In this document: one piece after another, positions 55,442 to 62,908 of the stretch
Position numbering within the stretch: the first letter of the stretch is position 1
Layout of the letters: every line of letters starts with the position of its first letter
Virus record (IMG/VR): IMGVR_UViG_3300031857_000010
Span: 124,001 to 188,000 of that record
DNA length: 64,000 nucleotides
Reading direction: 5' to 3' (one strand)
Source: a virus
Program-made: the position numbers and the translations under genes
The notes under the pieces: generated by a model
The model's input: only the letters and a program-made list of their open reading frames with translations
Told to the model about the DNA's origin: nothing
Database searches by the model: none

Positions 55442-55927
55442 TTAACAGAAAATCATTTCACTAGCTTTTAAATTCGCCATAATCTGATCAAACTTAATTT
55501 TAAATTTTTTATCTACTTCGAGCCAATTATTTACAGTTTTGCAATGATAAATTACTGTAGCATGATTTTTAGACATCAATCTTCCTATAAAAGAAACAGA
55601 AAAATTTAATTTTTTACACATAATATAAGAAGTCACTCTTCTCATTTGACAATATCTTCCATTTCTGCTTTGGATAAAAATTTCATCAGAAAGATCTTCT
55701 CCATTATAAACTAAAGAAACAACCCGAGCAATGTCTTTCATTAGTTTTAAAACATCTTTATTTTGACCTACCATTATATCACTAATCTCATCAAAAGTAA
55801 TTTCGGGCTTGTGATTAAAATTAATAATATAAGCTTTTATAAACCACTTCTTAAAAAGAACAGGATCATTTATAATTTCTTTGCTTAAATCTTCGAAAGA
55901 AACTATTTTTTTTTCTGAATTTATCAT
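55442..55927 (-). CDS. DnaA domain-IV-like DNA-binding protein (161 aa)
   Basis: Residues about 90-145 follow the DnaA C-terminal helix-turn-helix: CQMRRVTSYIMCKKLNFSVSFIGRLMSKNHATVIYHCKTV, where the KNHATVIYHCK stretch corresponds to the DnaA signature GGRDHTTVLHACRK that reads DnaA boxes. The AAA+ domain is absent. It could bind phage or host origins, either to recruit or to block DnaA (inference). The first 85 residues are helical and unique. It is 3 nt from the 138-aa gene. Confidence 0.82.
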   Translation of the reverse strand: MINSEKKIVSFEDLSKEIINDPVLFKKWFIKAYIINFNHKPEITFDEISDIMVGQNKDVLKLMKDIARVVSLVYNGEDLSDEIFIQSRNGRYCQMRRVTSYIMCKKLNFSVSFIGRLMSKNHATVIYHCKTVNNWLEVDKKFKIKFDQIMANLKASEMIFC

Positions 55928-55930
55928 TTG

Positions 55931-56047
55931 CTATGAATTACCAAACAGTGAATATATTAACAAACAAGTTCCAATCCAAACAAGAATAAAAAAATAACCT
56001 GCCAAATTTTGTTTATTTGATTTTAATTTTAAAAATATTTGTTTCAT
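55931..56047 (-). CDS. Small membrane protein (38 aa)
   Basis: The translation MKQIFLKLKSNKQNLAGYFF... has a basic start, one membrane segment (about 15-34) and a short end (FGNS). It occupies an otherwise empty gap 3 nt from each neighbour. Its length makes it tentative. Confidence 0.55.
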   Translation of the reverse strand: MKQIFLKLKSNKQNLAGYFFILVWIGTCLLIYSLFGNS

Positions 56048-56050
56048 ATT

Positions 56051-56365
56051 TTAATTCTCTAAAAAAAATTTTAAATCTTTTTCTAATGCAACTATTTTTC
56101 TTGTTGGTATCTTGAGTTTATTAAGTAAAATTTTCATGTTTCTTGTACCCATGAAAATGAGAGTAGCTATCCTCTCTTCTTTGTCTGGATAGGCAATCTG
56201 AAGTCTCTCGTCTAATCCCAAAGGTTTAGTCAATTTTTTTCCATATGATCTATTAAAATTAGAATCAATTCTTAATTTATTGAGAAACTCTTCCCTGCTT
56301 ATTGGTATTTCATTTTCAGATAAATCAGTAAGATATTCTCTGTATCTTGATTCTAATCTAGCCAT
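56051..56365 (-). CDS. Hypothetical protein (104 aa)
   Basis: Basic helical protein with REFLNKLRIDSNFNRSYGKKL and EERIATLIFMGTRNMKILLNKLKIPTRKIVALEKDLKFFL. Two helix-turn-helix-like segments could bind DNA. It is 1 nt from the membrane/coiled-coil gene upstream. Confidence 0.72.
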   Translation of the reverse strand: MARLESRYREYLTDLSENEIPISREEFLNKLRIDSNFNRSYGKKLTKPLGLDERLQIAYPDKEERIATLIFMGTRNMKILLNKLKIPTRKIVALEKDLKFFLEN

Positions 56366-56366
56366 T

Positions 56367-56621
56367 TTATTTTTTTCTTAAAGATGCTTTTATAGAGTCG
56401 TATTTCATTCCCCAGTAAGAAACCTCGTCTTCCCTGAGCTGAAGTTCATTTTCTAGAATATTAACTTGATCATCCAAGTTTTTTACCTGTTCAACCAGTT
56501 CCGCTTTTTCTGCCTTTAAGGATTTATTTTTTTTAATAAAATTATAATTGATAAATCCTGAGAAAATAACGTAAAATAATAATGTTATTATTACCAGTTT
56601 ATAAATCGTTTCATTTTTCAT
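56367..56621 (-). CDS. Membrane-anchored coiled-coil protein, spanin-like candidate (84 aa)
   Basis: N-terminal membrane segment (about 7-27, LVIITLLFYVIFSGFINY) followed by a long coiled coil (SLKAEKAELVEQVKNLDDQVNILENELQLREDEV). This is the architecture of i-spanin (Rz) or phage tail/lysis accessory proteins. No lipoprotein partner is adjacent. It begins a transcript after the gap 56622-56721. Confidence 0.7.
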   Translation of the reverse strand: MKNETIYKLVIITLLFYVIFSGFINYNFIKKNKSLKAEKAELVEQVKNLDDQVNILENELQLREDEVSYWGMKYDSIKASLRKK

Positions 56622-56721
56622 ATGATAAAATTATTTCACAAAAATATACAAAATAAATCTAATAAATTAAAAATTTAATGCAATTATTTTAACAATAAAA
56701 TGTTTAAATCTTTTTTTAAAT

Positions 56722-56949
56722 TTAAACTATATTCCCAAACAACTCAACCTGTATCTTTTCGCCTCTTTTTAAGGGAGTTTCTATGTTTAAAACCTTGAGA
56801 ATCAAATCGCAAAAATTTCTCATTCCTACGGGTTCTCCGGGTACAATATAAGCATCTTCAAAATCACGACCATCAACCTTTGTGAAGATTGGTTCTTTGA
56901 CGGTGAGCATATATAACCCATTCCGTTGCCTTGTTAACCATAATTTCAT
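56722..56949 (-). CDS. Conserved-type small phage protein (75 aa)
   Basis: Starts MKLWLTRQRNGLYMLTVKEP, then DAYIVPGEPVGMRNFCDLIL and IQVELFGN. The 'MKLWLxRxxxGxYMLT' opening is common to small phage proteins of unknown role. It stands alone between two AT-rich gaps of 100-120 nt that show no further gene. Confidence 0.75.
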   Translation of the reverse strand: MKLWLTRQRNGLYMLTVKEPIFTKVDGRDFEDAYIVPGEPVGMRNFCDLILKVLNIETPLKRGEKIQVELFGNIV

Positions 56950-57069
56950 TTATTTATGTTTTTATAAGTGATAAATACTTTTCTTTATTATTATCTAAAA
57001 TAATTTATTTTTTTATAAAAACCAAAAAAAATTCATATTTCAAACAATTATTCATTTAGTATCCATTTT

Positions 57070-57315
57070 TTATTGATTGTTTTCGTAAATTGGATTAAAT
57101 GTATCTGGATCGTAACCTATTATCTTATTGCTGATTATCAATCCATCAAAAGGTTCTGGCTTTTTTTCTTCTTCTCTTTTACTTCTAATATATTCTTTAA
57201 TACTTTCAGGTGTGTTGGGATCAACCAACAAAGAAGAATCAAACTCCTCAGCTTTTCTTAACAACTCATCACCTTTTTCTTTTAATTCTCTTAACTTTTG
57301 TTCTAAATTTTCCAT
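57070..57315 (-). CDS. Coiled-coil protein (81 aa)
   Basis: The first 30 residues form a coiled coil (MENLEQKLRELKEKGDELLRKAEEF); the rest is polar with PEPFDGLIISNKIIGYDPDTF. It lies 5 nt from the 106-aa gene upstream. The function is unknown. Confidence 0.7.
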   Translation of the reverse strand: MENLEQKLRELKEKGDELLRKAEEFDSSLLVDPNTPESIKEYIRSKREEEKKPEPFDGLIISNKIIGYDPDTFNPIYENNQ

Positions 57316-57320
57316 TATGT

Positions 57321-57641
57321 TTAATAAATATATTTTTTTAAAAAAACCTCAATTGAATTTATTACTTTCTTTTTTCTTTTTAGAATTGCCTCTGGACTTG
57401 TTCCTTCACCTTTCAAACATTTGAAACAATGCCAAGGTAAATATAAAAAATTACCATTTTTTTTTATGGCGAACTTATACATATTTACATAATAAACCTT
57501 ATAACAACCTTCCCGACTATGAAGATGAATATAATCTCCGGGTAAACAAGGTTTTTTCTTCTTGATTAACTCATAATAATAATAATAGTACCAAGGATTG
57601 TATCCAAGTTTATTATGCTCATCAGGATAAAATGTTTCCAT
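57321..57641 (-). CDS. Hypothetical Tyr-rich protein (106 aa)
   Basis: The frame is open further upstream through the tRNA-like gene; M at 57641 (METFYPDEHNKLGYNP) is the sensible start. It is Tyr-rich (WYYYYYYELIKKKK) with a WHCFKCL zinc-like pair and a basic end. It lies 14 nt downstream of the tRNA-Leu-like gene. Confidence 0.68.
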   Translation of the reverse strand: METFYPDEHNKLGYNPWYYYYYYELIKKKKPCLPGDYIHLHSREGCYKVYYVNMYKFAIKKNGNFLYLPWHCFKCLKGEGTSPEAILKRKKKVINSIEVFLKKYIY

Positions 57642-57655
57642 AATAATTTGTTTTG

Positions 57656-57763
57656 TAGTCAGGACAGGATTCGAACCTGTATGATATCCGCAGATATCTT
57701 TCACTTGCGTTCACTACCTCATCAGGTTTCCGTGATTAGCGTCTACCATTCCGCCACCTGACC
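57656..57763 (-). tRNA. tRNA-Leu-like gene with enlarged centre (108 nt)
   Basis: The acceptor GGTCAGG/CCTGACT, D-arm GCG-GAATGGTAGA-CGC and T-arm ACAGG-TTCGAAT-CCTGT are normal and Leu-like. The 58-nt centre should be about 32 nt. It has a GATATC-TGCG-GATATC hairpin as variable arm and a TCAC/GTGA stem enclosing 27 nt that include an ACCT-GATG-AGGT mini-hairpin. The 5' and 3' parts are identical to the tRNA-like gene at 61953. No anticodon can be assigned. Confidence 0.65.
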
Positions 57764-57773
57764 GTTATTAATT

Positions 57774-58502
57774 TTATTTTATATCATAGTAATTCCAAAT
57801 CTCTTCCAACTGTTTAGGATCAACAATAAAAGATTCCCAATCATCTTTGGCAACCTCCACGTCCCTAACGTCAACATAAAAAGTCTTAGGTGTAAATGGA
57901 AATGATTTTATATATCCTTTTTTGCCGACCATTTTACTTCTATCTCCATTCTTATAATCTTCTTCGCTTAACCAAGCAAATCCACTCCAACATACATTAT
58001 TTTGATCCCTTTTAATTATTGCATCTATATAATAAGGTTTACCATCTTTTCCATCTTTAAATAACGCTGAACACCTTTTGTTTTGATACCATGAATTACC
58101 ATCACCAAATTCTCTTACATCACCCCATTCATCATCCATACCAGTTATAGGTGCAATAGGATGAAACAATAGTAGATTATTAATCGACTCAATCAAATGA
58201 TCAAAATCATTAATTGATTTTGTCTTAATCACTTCAACTATTGAATTGATTTCCTCTGTGAATTCATAAGTTAAAGAATCCGGATCTTTAGCTATTTCTA
58301 AAACTATATTACTAGAAATTTTATTTTTTATTTCATGAATTATGGAACCAGCAGTATATGGTGCTGAACCACCACTTTGTCCTGAATCTCTAAATTTTTT
58401 GCAGAGATTTAATATTTCATTTTTGATTGATAAAATATCAAAATCTGGATTTATTTTAGATATAATATCTAATTCTATTTCAGCAAAAGTCCTATTATTC
58501 AT
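57774..58502 (-). CDS. Conserved phage protein (242 aa)
   Basis: Residues 34-52 have KKFRDSGQSGGSAPYTA and 110-145 LLLFHPIAPITGMDDEWGDV followed by YQNKRCSALFKDGKDGKPYYI; the C-terminal region has KSFPFTPKTFYVDV. The LxPLTGxDDEW-QNxRCxxxFK layout recurs in phage proteins of unknown function across hosts. It overlaps the MTPKEKAE-family gene by 8 nt. Confidence 0.78.
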   Translation of the reverse strand: MNNRTFAEIELDIISKINPDFDILSIKNEILNLCKKFRDSGQSGGSAPYTAGSIIHEIKNKISSNIVLEIAKDPDSLTYEFTEEINSIVEVIKTKSINDFDHLIESINNLLLFHPIAPITGMDDEWGDVREFGDGNSWYQNKRCSALFKDGKDGKPYYIDAIIKRDQNNVCWSGFAWLSEEDYKNGDRSKMVGKKGYIKSFPFTPKTFYVDVRDVEVAKDDWESFIVDPKQLEEIWNYYDIK

Positions 58503-58767
58503 AATTGTTAATATTAATTTTAAATATTTCCTCTTTAACCTGATTCCAATAAGTCAAATACATAGGGTGTGGTGTATAATATACCGATGAAGTTGAATTC
58601 AAAGTATCATCAAATCGACTATCATCTTTCCTACTTTCTATAATCTGATCACAAACATATTCAGCAGCATTTTTTGCAGTTGCTACATTTTTATGATGAG
58701 ACAGCTCATAGCACCAACGCATCATTGCATCCCTGTATAGTTGTTCTGCTTTTTCCTTGGGTGTCAT
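58495..58767 (-). CDS. MTPKEKAE-family small phage protein (90 aa)
   Basis: N-terminus MTPKEKAEQLYRDAMMRW and C-terminal YWNQVKEEIFKI. The same N- and C-terminal signatures occur in the genes at 61694 and 62905, so this is one of three paralogues. The central segment has ATAKNAAEYVCDQII. The function is unknown. Confidence 0.8.
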   Translation of the reverse strand: MTPKEKAEQLYRDAMMRWCYELSHHKNVATAKNAAEYVCDQIIESRKDDSRFDDTLNSTSSVYYTPHPMYLTYWNQVKEEIFKININNYE

Positions 58768-58780
58768 TTCATGAATTATT

Positions 58781-59053
58781 TTATTTTTTATTTATGAATT
58801 CAATACTATCGTCAAATGATTGTGACATACCTTCTTTTAGTTTTTTTAAATCATCAATTGCATCAGATTGTACACGAATGATAAAAAAGGGATTTGACAT
58901 CAGAATTTCAACGTTCATATTATAGAAGTTTCCAAAAACATTTTGCTCTGGATAATCTTCTTTTAATTTGTACCAAAGCTGTTTATATATTTCTAAGCGT
59001 TCAGATTCTGTGTTGCTATATCTCCTTAAAAGGAACATAAATAATTTTTTCAT
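58781..59053 (-). CDS. Hypothetical protein (90 aa)
   Basis: Basic helical start (MKKLFMFLLRRYSNTESERLE), a middle with NFYNMNVEILMSNPFFIIRVQ, and an acidic end. It lies between the MTPKEKAE-family gene and the MENKKTA-family gene. No motif is recognised. Confidence 0.7.
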   Translation of the reverse strand: MKKLFMFLLRRYSNTESERLEIYKQLWYKLKEDYPEQNVFGNFYNMNVEILMSNPFFIIRVQSDAIDDLKKLKEGMSQSFDDSIEFINKK

Positions 59054-59090
59054 ATCTGTTATTCAAATAATAATTTTTTTAGATTAAAAT

Positions 59091-59309
59091 TTAAGAAACA
59101 TCTCCATAAATTTCGTTATAATATTTTTTACAACTGTTTCCATGTACAGGAACATCTTGACCCCCATCCCAATAAGCTTCCTCAACTTGCTCTTGGAACA
59201 ATTCTTTTGCCTTGATTAAAGTATCACTATATCCGTTGTTAATAGAATTTCTTAATCTCTCCGGCAAATTTTCCATAAACCAATCAATTGCAGTTTTTTT
59301 ATTTTCCAT
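59091..59309 (-). CDS. MExKQTA-family small phage protein (72 aa)
   Basis: N-terminus MENKKTAIDWFMENL and C-terminal KKYYNEIYGDVS match the family also found at 62417 and 63104 (MExKQTAVxWL...YYNExYG). A helical KAKELFQEQVEEAYWDGG lies between. Three paralogues in 5 kb suggest repeated duplication. Confidence 0.8.
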   Translation of the reverse strand: MENKKTAIDWFMENLPERLRNSINNGYSDTLIKAKELFQEQVEEAYWDGGQDVPVHGNSCKKYYNEIYGDVS

Positions 59310-59344
59310 ATTAGATATTTACAATATTAATCACAACAAAAATT

Positions 59345-59785
59345 TTAACCTCTCATGTCAACACAATTATCCCTGCCCCATGAAAGTATTTTTTCGTATG
59401 CTTTTTTCATATCAGGTGTTGCCTCATCATAAACTTCTGCATTCTCGTAGCAACTACGACTCAATCCGCAGAGTATACGATAAAGACCCTCTGCAGTCTC
59501 TTTATCAAATTTCAATTTTTCATTCCTGTCACTTGAAAGTAAATCAGAATCCGGTTGATTAGGTAAAGGAAAATTGATAATTGCATCAATTCTTTGATTT
59601 ACGATTTTTATTCTTTCATGATCTGAATCTTTTTGAAATTCATTAAATCTTTGATTGAATTTATTTATATCATCCCAACCACGCATTCCATTGACCCATT
59701 GTTCTTTCTGAAGTAATTTTCCCTCTAATTTGGATTTGAGTAAAATCAAATCTGATAAGGACATTTTATCTAAAATTGAGTTCAT
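59345..59785 (-). CDS. Hypothetical protein (146 aa)
   Basis: Helical charged protein: LSDLILLKSKLEGKLLQKEQW, GWDDINKFNQRFNEFQKDSDHERIKIVNQRI, and ILCGLSRSCYENAEVY. It overlaps the 81-aa gene upstream by 4 nt. The function is unknown. Confidence 0.72.
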   Translation of the reverse strand: MNSILDKMSLSDLILLKSKLEGKLLQKEQWVNGMRGWDDINKFNQRFNEFQKDSDHERIKIVNQRIDAIINFPLPNQPDSDLLSSDRNEKLKFDKETAEGLYRILCGLSRSCYENAEVYDEATPDMKKAYEKILSWGRDNCVDMRG

Positions 59786-60027
59786 ATGTTATTTTTTTTA
59801 AAATTAAAACTCTCTAATAACTCTTGTTTGAGTTGCTCGAATTCAGTTTCATCATGAGGTGAATTTAAACACTGAAATTCTAATTCATCTCTTCTGTTAT
59901 CCATAAGATACAATACATGATAATCAGTTAATTGTTCAGAAATTCTATCGCCAGATTCTTTCATTTCTAATATCTGCGATTGAGATTCGGTGTGTGGAAA
60001 TTTTATTATTAATATTGGCTTGCTCAT
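59782..60027 (-). CDS. Hypothetical protein (81 aa)
   Basis: Starts MSKPILIIKFPHTESQSQILEM and has YHVLYLMDNRRDELEFQCLN, an alpha/beta layout with an acidic C-terminal helix. The stop overlaps the 146-aa start by 4 nt; it lies 3 nt from the HNH gene. Confidence 0.75.
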   Translation of the reverse strand: MSKPILIIKFPHTESQSQILEMKESGDRISEQLTDYHVLYLMDNRRDELEFQCLNSPHDETEFEQLKQELLESFNFKKNNI

Positions 60028-60030
60028 TTT

Positions 60031-60444
60031 TTATTTTATTAATTCTCTCAAAAAACCAACTCGGTCTTTTTTGAATTCTTTATACTGAGATTCACTGAAA
60101 ACATCACTCTTATCATTATTGCAGAAATAACAAGTCAATTCACAGTTTTCTCTTGAATAAATTCCTTTAGGATTCTTCTTGTCCACTTCTAGCCAATATC
60201 CACGATTAACTCCGGCTCTAGTTTCTCCATGAATGGGAAATCTATTAGAAGTTAATAATCCCCTATGAACAATCATTTGACTTTCCTTCTCCGTCAAACC
60301 ACAGTAGTGACAAAACTTGGGTTTGTTATCATACCAATCACGGAAATCCTCATAACTCAAGAATCCGGATTTCTTTTCTCTGACCTTTGACTTGTACCAA
60401 TCAGATAATTGTTTATCCGTTTTTGGTTTATAGATCCATTCCAT
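60031..60444 (-). CDS. HNH-endonuclease-like protein (137 aa)
   Basis: A zinc-framed HNH-like core: CHYCGLTEKES (about 41-51), then WLEVDKKNPKGIYSRENCELTCYFCNNDKSD (about 87-117), in which LEVDKKNP corresponds to the HNH ELDHIxP strand with Asp in place of His, RENCEL to the N element, and CYFCNNDKSD to the last helix. Catalytic His is therefore in doubt. It may be a homing, packaging or defence-related nuclease. Confidence 0.8.
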   Translation of the reverse strand: MEWIYKPKTDKQLSDWYKSKVREKKSGFLSYEDFRDWYDNKPKFCHYCGLTEKESQMIVHRGLLTSNRFPIHGETRAGVNRGYWLEVDKKNPKGIYSRENCELTCYFCNNDKSDVFSESQYKEFKKDRVGFLRELIK

Positions 60445-60449
60445 GGTTT

Positions 60450-60743
60450 TTATTTTTTTGTTTTATCAACACCTAATTCAAGAGTTGGTCCACTGATATC
60501 AACCCACATTTTACAAACAATTAAATTTAAACCCAACATATATCCCCTTACGTGGTTATCATCGCTAAAAATAAATTTTAAAGTGCCTTTGGCATTACCA
60601 ACAGCCTTATATGTTTTTAACCACAAACCGAGTTCGTAGTTGTTTCTCATTCTGAATGATTCATAATGCTCAAGTTTTTTCTCCCAGCGGTGCCGGAAAA
60701 CAAATCTTAACTTGAACCATTTTGTTCTAAAGTTTAATATCAT
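60450..60743 (-). CDS. Hypothetical basic protein (97 aa)
   Basis: The N-terminal third is very basic (KWFKLRFVFRHRWEKKLEHYESFRMRN), then ELGLWLKTYKAVGNAKGTLKFIF and LNLIVCKMWVDISG. The form 'LGLWFKxxKxVG...' is familiar from small phage proteins. It is 5 nt from the HNH gene. Confidence 0.72.
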   Translation of the reverse strand: MILNFRTKWFKLRFVFRHRWEKKLEHYESFRMRNNYELGLWLKTYKAVGNAKGTLKFIFSDDNHVRGYMLGLNLIVCKMWVDISGPTLELGVDKTKK

Positions 60744-60751
60744 TATTTTAT

Positions 60752-60997
60752 TTATTTTAATTTTGCGTAAGCCTGAACTTGGTTTGTGTGAGAATCAATA
60801 TATTCTTTTATAATTTCAAACTCAACATCTTTACCTTCCCAATCAACGGAATAATCACCGTAATCATTACAGGTTTTAACATCTGTTGGATGTAATGGTA
60901 AAGATAATTTTTCTTCTTTATAATTCAAAGGGGGAAAATTATAGTGAATGTAATTCACAAACCAACCACGATCTGTTTTATTTAAAGTTCCTTTCAT
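60752..60997 (-). CDS. Conserved small phage protein (81 aa)
   Basis: MKGTLNKTDRGWFVNYI at the start, LSLPLHPTDVKTCND in the middle, and GKDVEFEIIKEYI plus YAKLK at the end. This beta-rich layout (MKGTLxKTxxGWxVxY, LPLHPxDVK, GKxVEFExV) recurs in phages of many Bacteroidetes. The function is unknown. Confidence 0.82.
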   Translation of the reverse strand: MKGTLNKTDRGWFVNYIHYNFPPLNYKEEKLSLPLHPTDVKTCNDYGDYSVDWEGKDVEFEIIKEYIDSHTNQVQAYAKLK

Positions 60998-61000
60998 AAA

Positions 61001-61252
61001 TTAACAAAAATTATAAGAGTATTTTTTGTAAATATACAAATTTCCCAACACTTGCATCTCGCCATGTCCTGTGTATTTATTTATTAAATATTTTTCTGCT
61101 TCTTCTTGGGTTGCAAAAGATATTCTCTCTGAAGATATTTCTTTTCTCCGTATTTCTTCCCATTTTAAAAATATTTTTTTTTCAATTATAAATTCTGTTT
61201 TGCAATTTTTACCTGCAACATCGTGAATTATTTTTTTTATTCTAAATTTCAT
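61001..61252 (-). CDS. Conserved small phage protein (83 aa)
   Basis: MKFRIKKIIHDVAGKNCKTEFIIEKK then KWEEIRRKEI, RISFATQEEAEKYLINKY. The strand-strand-W-helix plan is the same as the 47-aa protein at 36555. It is 3 nt from its neighbour downstream. The function is unknown. Confidence 0.75.
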   Translation of the reverse strand: MKFRIKKIIHDVAGKNCKTEFIIEKKIFLKWEEIRRKEISSERISFATQEEAEKYLINKYTGHGEMQVLGNLYIYKKYSYNFC

Positions 61253-61263
61253 TTGATCTTTTT

Positions 61264-61611
61264 TTAATATAAATCTTCACTGAATAAACCTATCATGGGA
61301 TTTGACAAGAAATTTCTATAAACCTGCCCAGCTTTTATTGCTATTTCCATCGCTTCTAATCTATTAACAAATCTGTTCTGTGATGTCATAAACCCCTGCT
61401 CAGTTTCTCCAACACCATCTGGTGAAAATCTAACAGTTCTTAATTCAGAAAGGGATTTGACTATATCTATGCAATTTGCATGTCTATGACCACAAACCAC
61501 AATACCCTTATCAATATTTTTCGGTGGATAAACTTGATTGGGTAAATCCTTATACCATATTGCAGCACAGGTTATGTACTCCTCAGGCTTAAATGGTTTG
61601 TTGGGATTCAT
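61264..61611 (-). CDS. Conserved phage protein, CGHRH motif (115 aa)
   Basis: Highly characteristic segments are EYITCAAIWYKDL, KGIVVCGHRHANCIDIV, QGFMTSQNRFVNRLEAMEIAIKAGQV and the terminal GLFSEDLY. This is a familiar phage protein of Bacteroidetes viruses with no assigned function; Cys/His could bind metal. The start overlaps the tiny 29-aa ORF stop by 4 nt. Confidence 0.85.
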   Translation of the reverse strand: MNPNKPFKPEEYITCAAIWYKDLPNQVYPPKNIDKGIVVCGHRHANCIDIVKSLSELRTVRFSPDGVGETEQGFMTSQNRFVNRLEAMEIAIKAGQVYRNFLSNPMIGLFSEDLY

Positions 61612-61697
61612 TGACAGTGGTGAAATAATTTAAATATTAAATATAAAAATAATACACCTACTACAAATCCTTTAAAAAAATCTCCGGGCCTTTTCAT
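61608..61697 (-). CDS. Very small membrane peptide (29 aa)
   Basis: The translation MKRPGDFFKGFVVGVLFLYL... has one membrane segment (about 10-25). It overlaps both neighbours by exactly 4 nt (ATGA on each side), an arrangement typical of translationally coupled real genes. The short length keeps confidence moderate. Confidence 0.5.
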   Translation of the reverse strand: MKRPGDFFKGFVVGVLFLYLIFKLFHHCQ

Positions 61698-61930
61698 AAC
61701 TTTTCTATTTCTTGTTTGACTTGTTTCCAATATTCTCTTGTATCACAATCTTCATAAGACCATTCATCATTACAATCAAACACATCTAATTTGATTATCT
61801 CATCCACAGCTATCAATGCACATTCTTCAGCTAGTTCTTCAATTACAAATCCATCAATGCGATACTTTCCCCTTAGTATTTCTCTTTTATATCTGCTTAC
61901 TAACTCTTCAGCTTTTTCTTTTGGTGTCAT
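61694..61930 (-). CDS. MTPKEKAE-family small phage protein (78 aa)
   Basis: N-terminus MTPKEKAEELVSRYKREI, middle CALIAVDEIIK, C-terminus REYWKQVKQEIEKL. Paralogue of the genes at 58495 and 62905. It lies 22 nt downstream of the second enlarged tRNA-Leu-like gene. Confidence 0.82.
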   Translation of the reverse strand: MTPKEKAEELVSRYKREILRGKYRIDGFVIEELAEECALIAVDEIIKLDVFDCNDEWSYEDCDTREYWKQVKQEIEKL

Positions 61931-61952
61931 AGTGTGTCTGATTTAATGTTTG

Positions 61953-62053
61953 TAGTCAGGACAGGATTCGAACCTGTACGCCTTTCATCCTGAATACCGC
62001 GACAATACGCTGAAAGACCTCGGATAGTGCGTCTACCATTCCGCCACCTGACT
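61953..62053 (-). tRNA. tRNA-Leu-like gene with enlarged centre (101 nt)
   Basis: Acceptor AGTCAGG/CCTGACT, D-arm GCG-GAATGGTAGA-CGC and T-arm ACAGG-TTCGAAT-CCTGT are canonical. The 51-nt centre can form TATCC/GGATG around 31 nt, or CTTTCA/TGAAAG with an inner GCG-TATTGT-CGC hairpin. The ends are the same as in the gene at 57656, but the centre is unrelated. The anticodon is not assignable. Confidence 0.65.
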
Positions 62054-62056
62054 ATT

Positions 62057-62200
62057 TTATTTATAATTTTTATTACACCGGGAACATTTTGCTTTAGAAG
62101 ATATTCTGCCGTTTTCAGGAACAGCTCCGAATTCATCTATGTAATCTTGTAATGAAGCAACCCATTTATGCCAGCCAAAAAAACATAATATCTTTTTCAT
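62057..62200 (-). CDS. Small zinc-ribbon-like protein (47 aa)
   Basis: Start at M (62200): MKKILCFFGWHKWVASLQDY, then CSRCNKNYK at the C-terminus. The W-H-K-W opening and CxxC ending match small phage and bacterial proteins in which a C/H set binds zinc. The longer open frame upstream is not needed. It lies 3 nt from the tRNA-like gene. Confidence 0.68.
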   Translation of the reverse strand: MKKILCFFGWHKWVASLQDYIDEFGAVPENGRISSKAKCSRCNKNYK

Positions 62201-62205
62201 TTTTC

Positions 62206-62427
62206 TTATTTGGTAGAGTTGAAATAATAAAATAGTCCCCAAAGAATCGCAGCGATCAAAACATGCCAAGTCGTTTTGTTGAGCTGTAATTGATTGCGGT
62301 TCATTATTCCAGTGATGGTGTTCGTCACTGCTATAAACGAGATATATAAAGCAAAAATTAACAAAATGCTTGTAAATATTGGCAAGACAAAATGCATCAT
62401 GTTGAATGTTGAGCAATTATTTTCCAT
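62206..62427 (-). CDS. Small membrane protein (73 aa)
   Basis: Start MENNCSTFNMMHFVLPIF at 62427, overlapping the previous stop by 11 nt. Two membrane segments (about 10-34 and 48-66) flank a polar loop (NRNQLQLNKTT). Unknown function; a holin-type role cannot be excluded. Confidence 0.7.
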   Translation of the reverse strand: MENNCSTFNMMHFVLPIFTSILLIFALYISFIAVTNTITGIMNRNQLQLNKTTWHVLIAAILWGLFYYFNSTK

Positions 62428-62659
62428 AGATTTCGTTATAATATTCTTCATCTGTTAAATATGTAGTAACTCTACCCCTGCAATCTCCAAATGATACTGC
62501 TTCCATTATCTGCTCCTTCTCCATTTCTTTGGCTTTATATTTATATTCAGTAGCTCTAATACCATAGAGTGCTGCCGATATATTGCCTTCAGTAAAATCA
62601 ATTAATAAGTCATTTGTCTTTTCAAATAGCCATTCAACTGCGGTCTGTTTTTTTTCCAT
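62417..62659 (-). CDS. MExKQTA-family small phage protein (80 aa)
   Basis: MEKKQTAVEWLFEKTNDL at the N-terminus, KAKEMEKEQIMEAVSFG in the middle and EEYYNEIYGK at the end. Paralogue of the genes at 59091 and 63104. It is a familiar type in Bacteroidetes phages, with unknown function. Confidence 0.82.
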   Translation of the reverse strand: MEKKQTAVEWLFEKTNDLLIDFTEGNISAALYGIRATEYKYKAKEMEKEQIMEAVSFGDCRGRVTTYLTDEEYYNEIYGK

Positions 62660-62662
62660 AGG

Positions 62663-62908
62663 TTATTTTTTTAGTTGTTTTTGCATCCATTTAGCACCTC
62701 TGAAGTAAGCATCTATTTCTGCATCACAGCCACTACCATACATTTCTTCCATTGCTAAGATAGATTGGTTGAATAGTTCCTCATCAGTTGGTAGTTCAAT
62801 GGCGGTTACATATTCATCAATATAATTGATAATATGTTTAGCATCTATCATTGATACTTCGCATTTTTCTGCTGCAATTAAAAACATTTCTTTAGTATAT
62901 AGTTTCAT
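62663..62908 (-). CDS. Hypothetical acidic protein (81 aa)
   Basis: Preferred start MKLYTKEMFLIAAEKCEVS (62908), which overlaps the previous stop by 4 nt; the frame continues 11 codons upstream. C-terminus DAEIDAYFRGAKWMQKQLKK is a common phage ending. Function unknown. Confidence 0.73.
   Translation of the reverse strand: MKLYTKEMFLIAAEKCEVSMIDAKHIINYIDEYVTAIELPTDEELFNQSILAMEEMYGSGCDAEIDAYFRGAKWMQKQLKK

Noticed and set aside
57680-57730. Hammerhead-ribozyme-like CTGATGAG ... GAAA in the centre of a tRNA-Leu-like gene
   Set aside because: The core words are present in the right order, but stem II does not close before GAAA, and the sequence after the GATATC hairpin lacks the U required at the cleavage site. 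Stem I would need bases of the T-arm.
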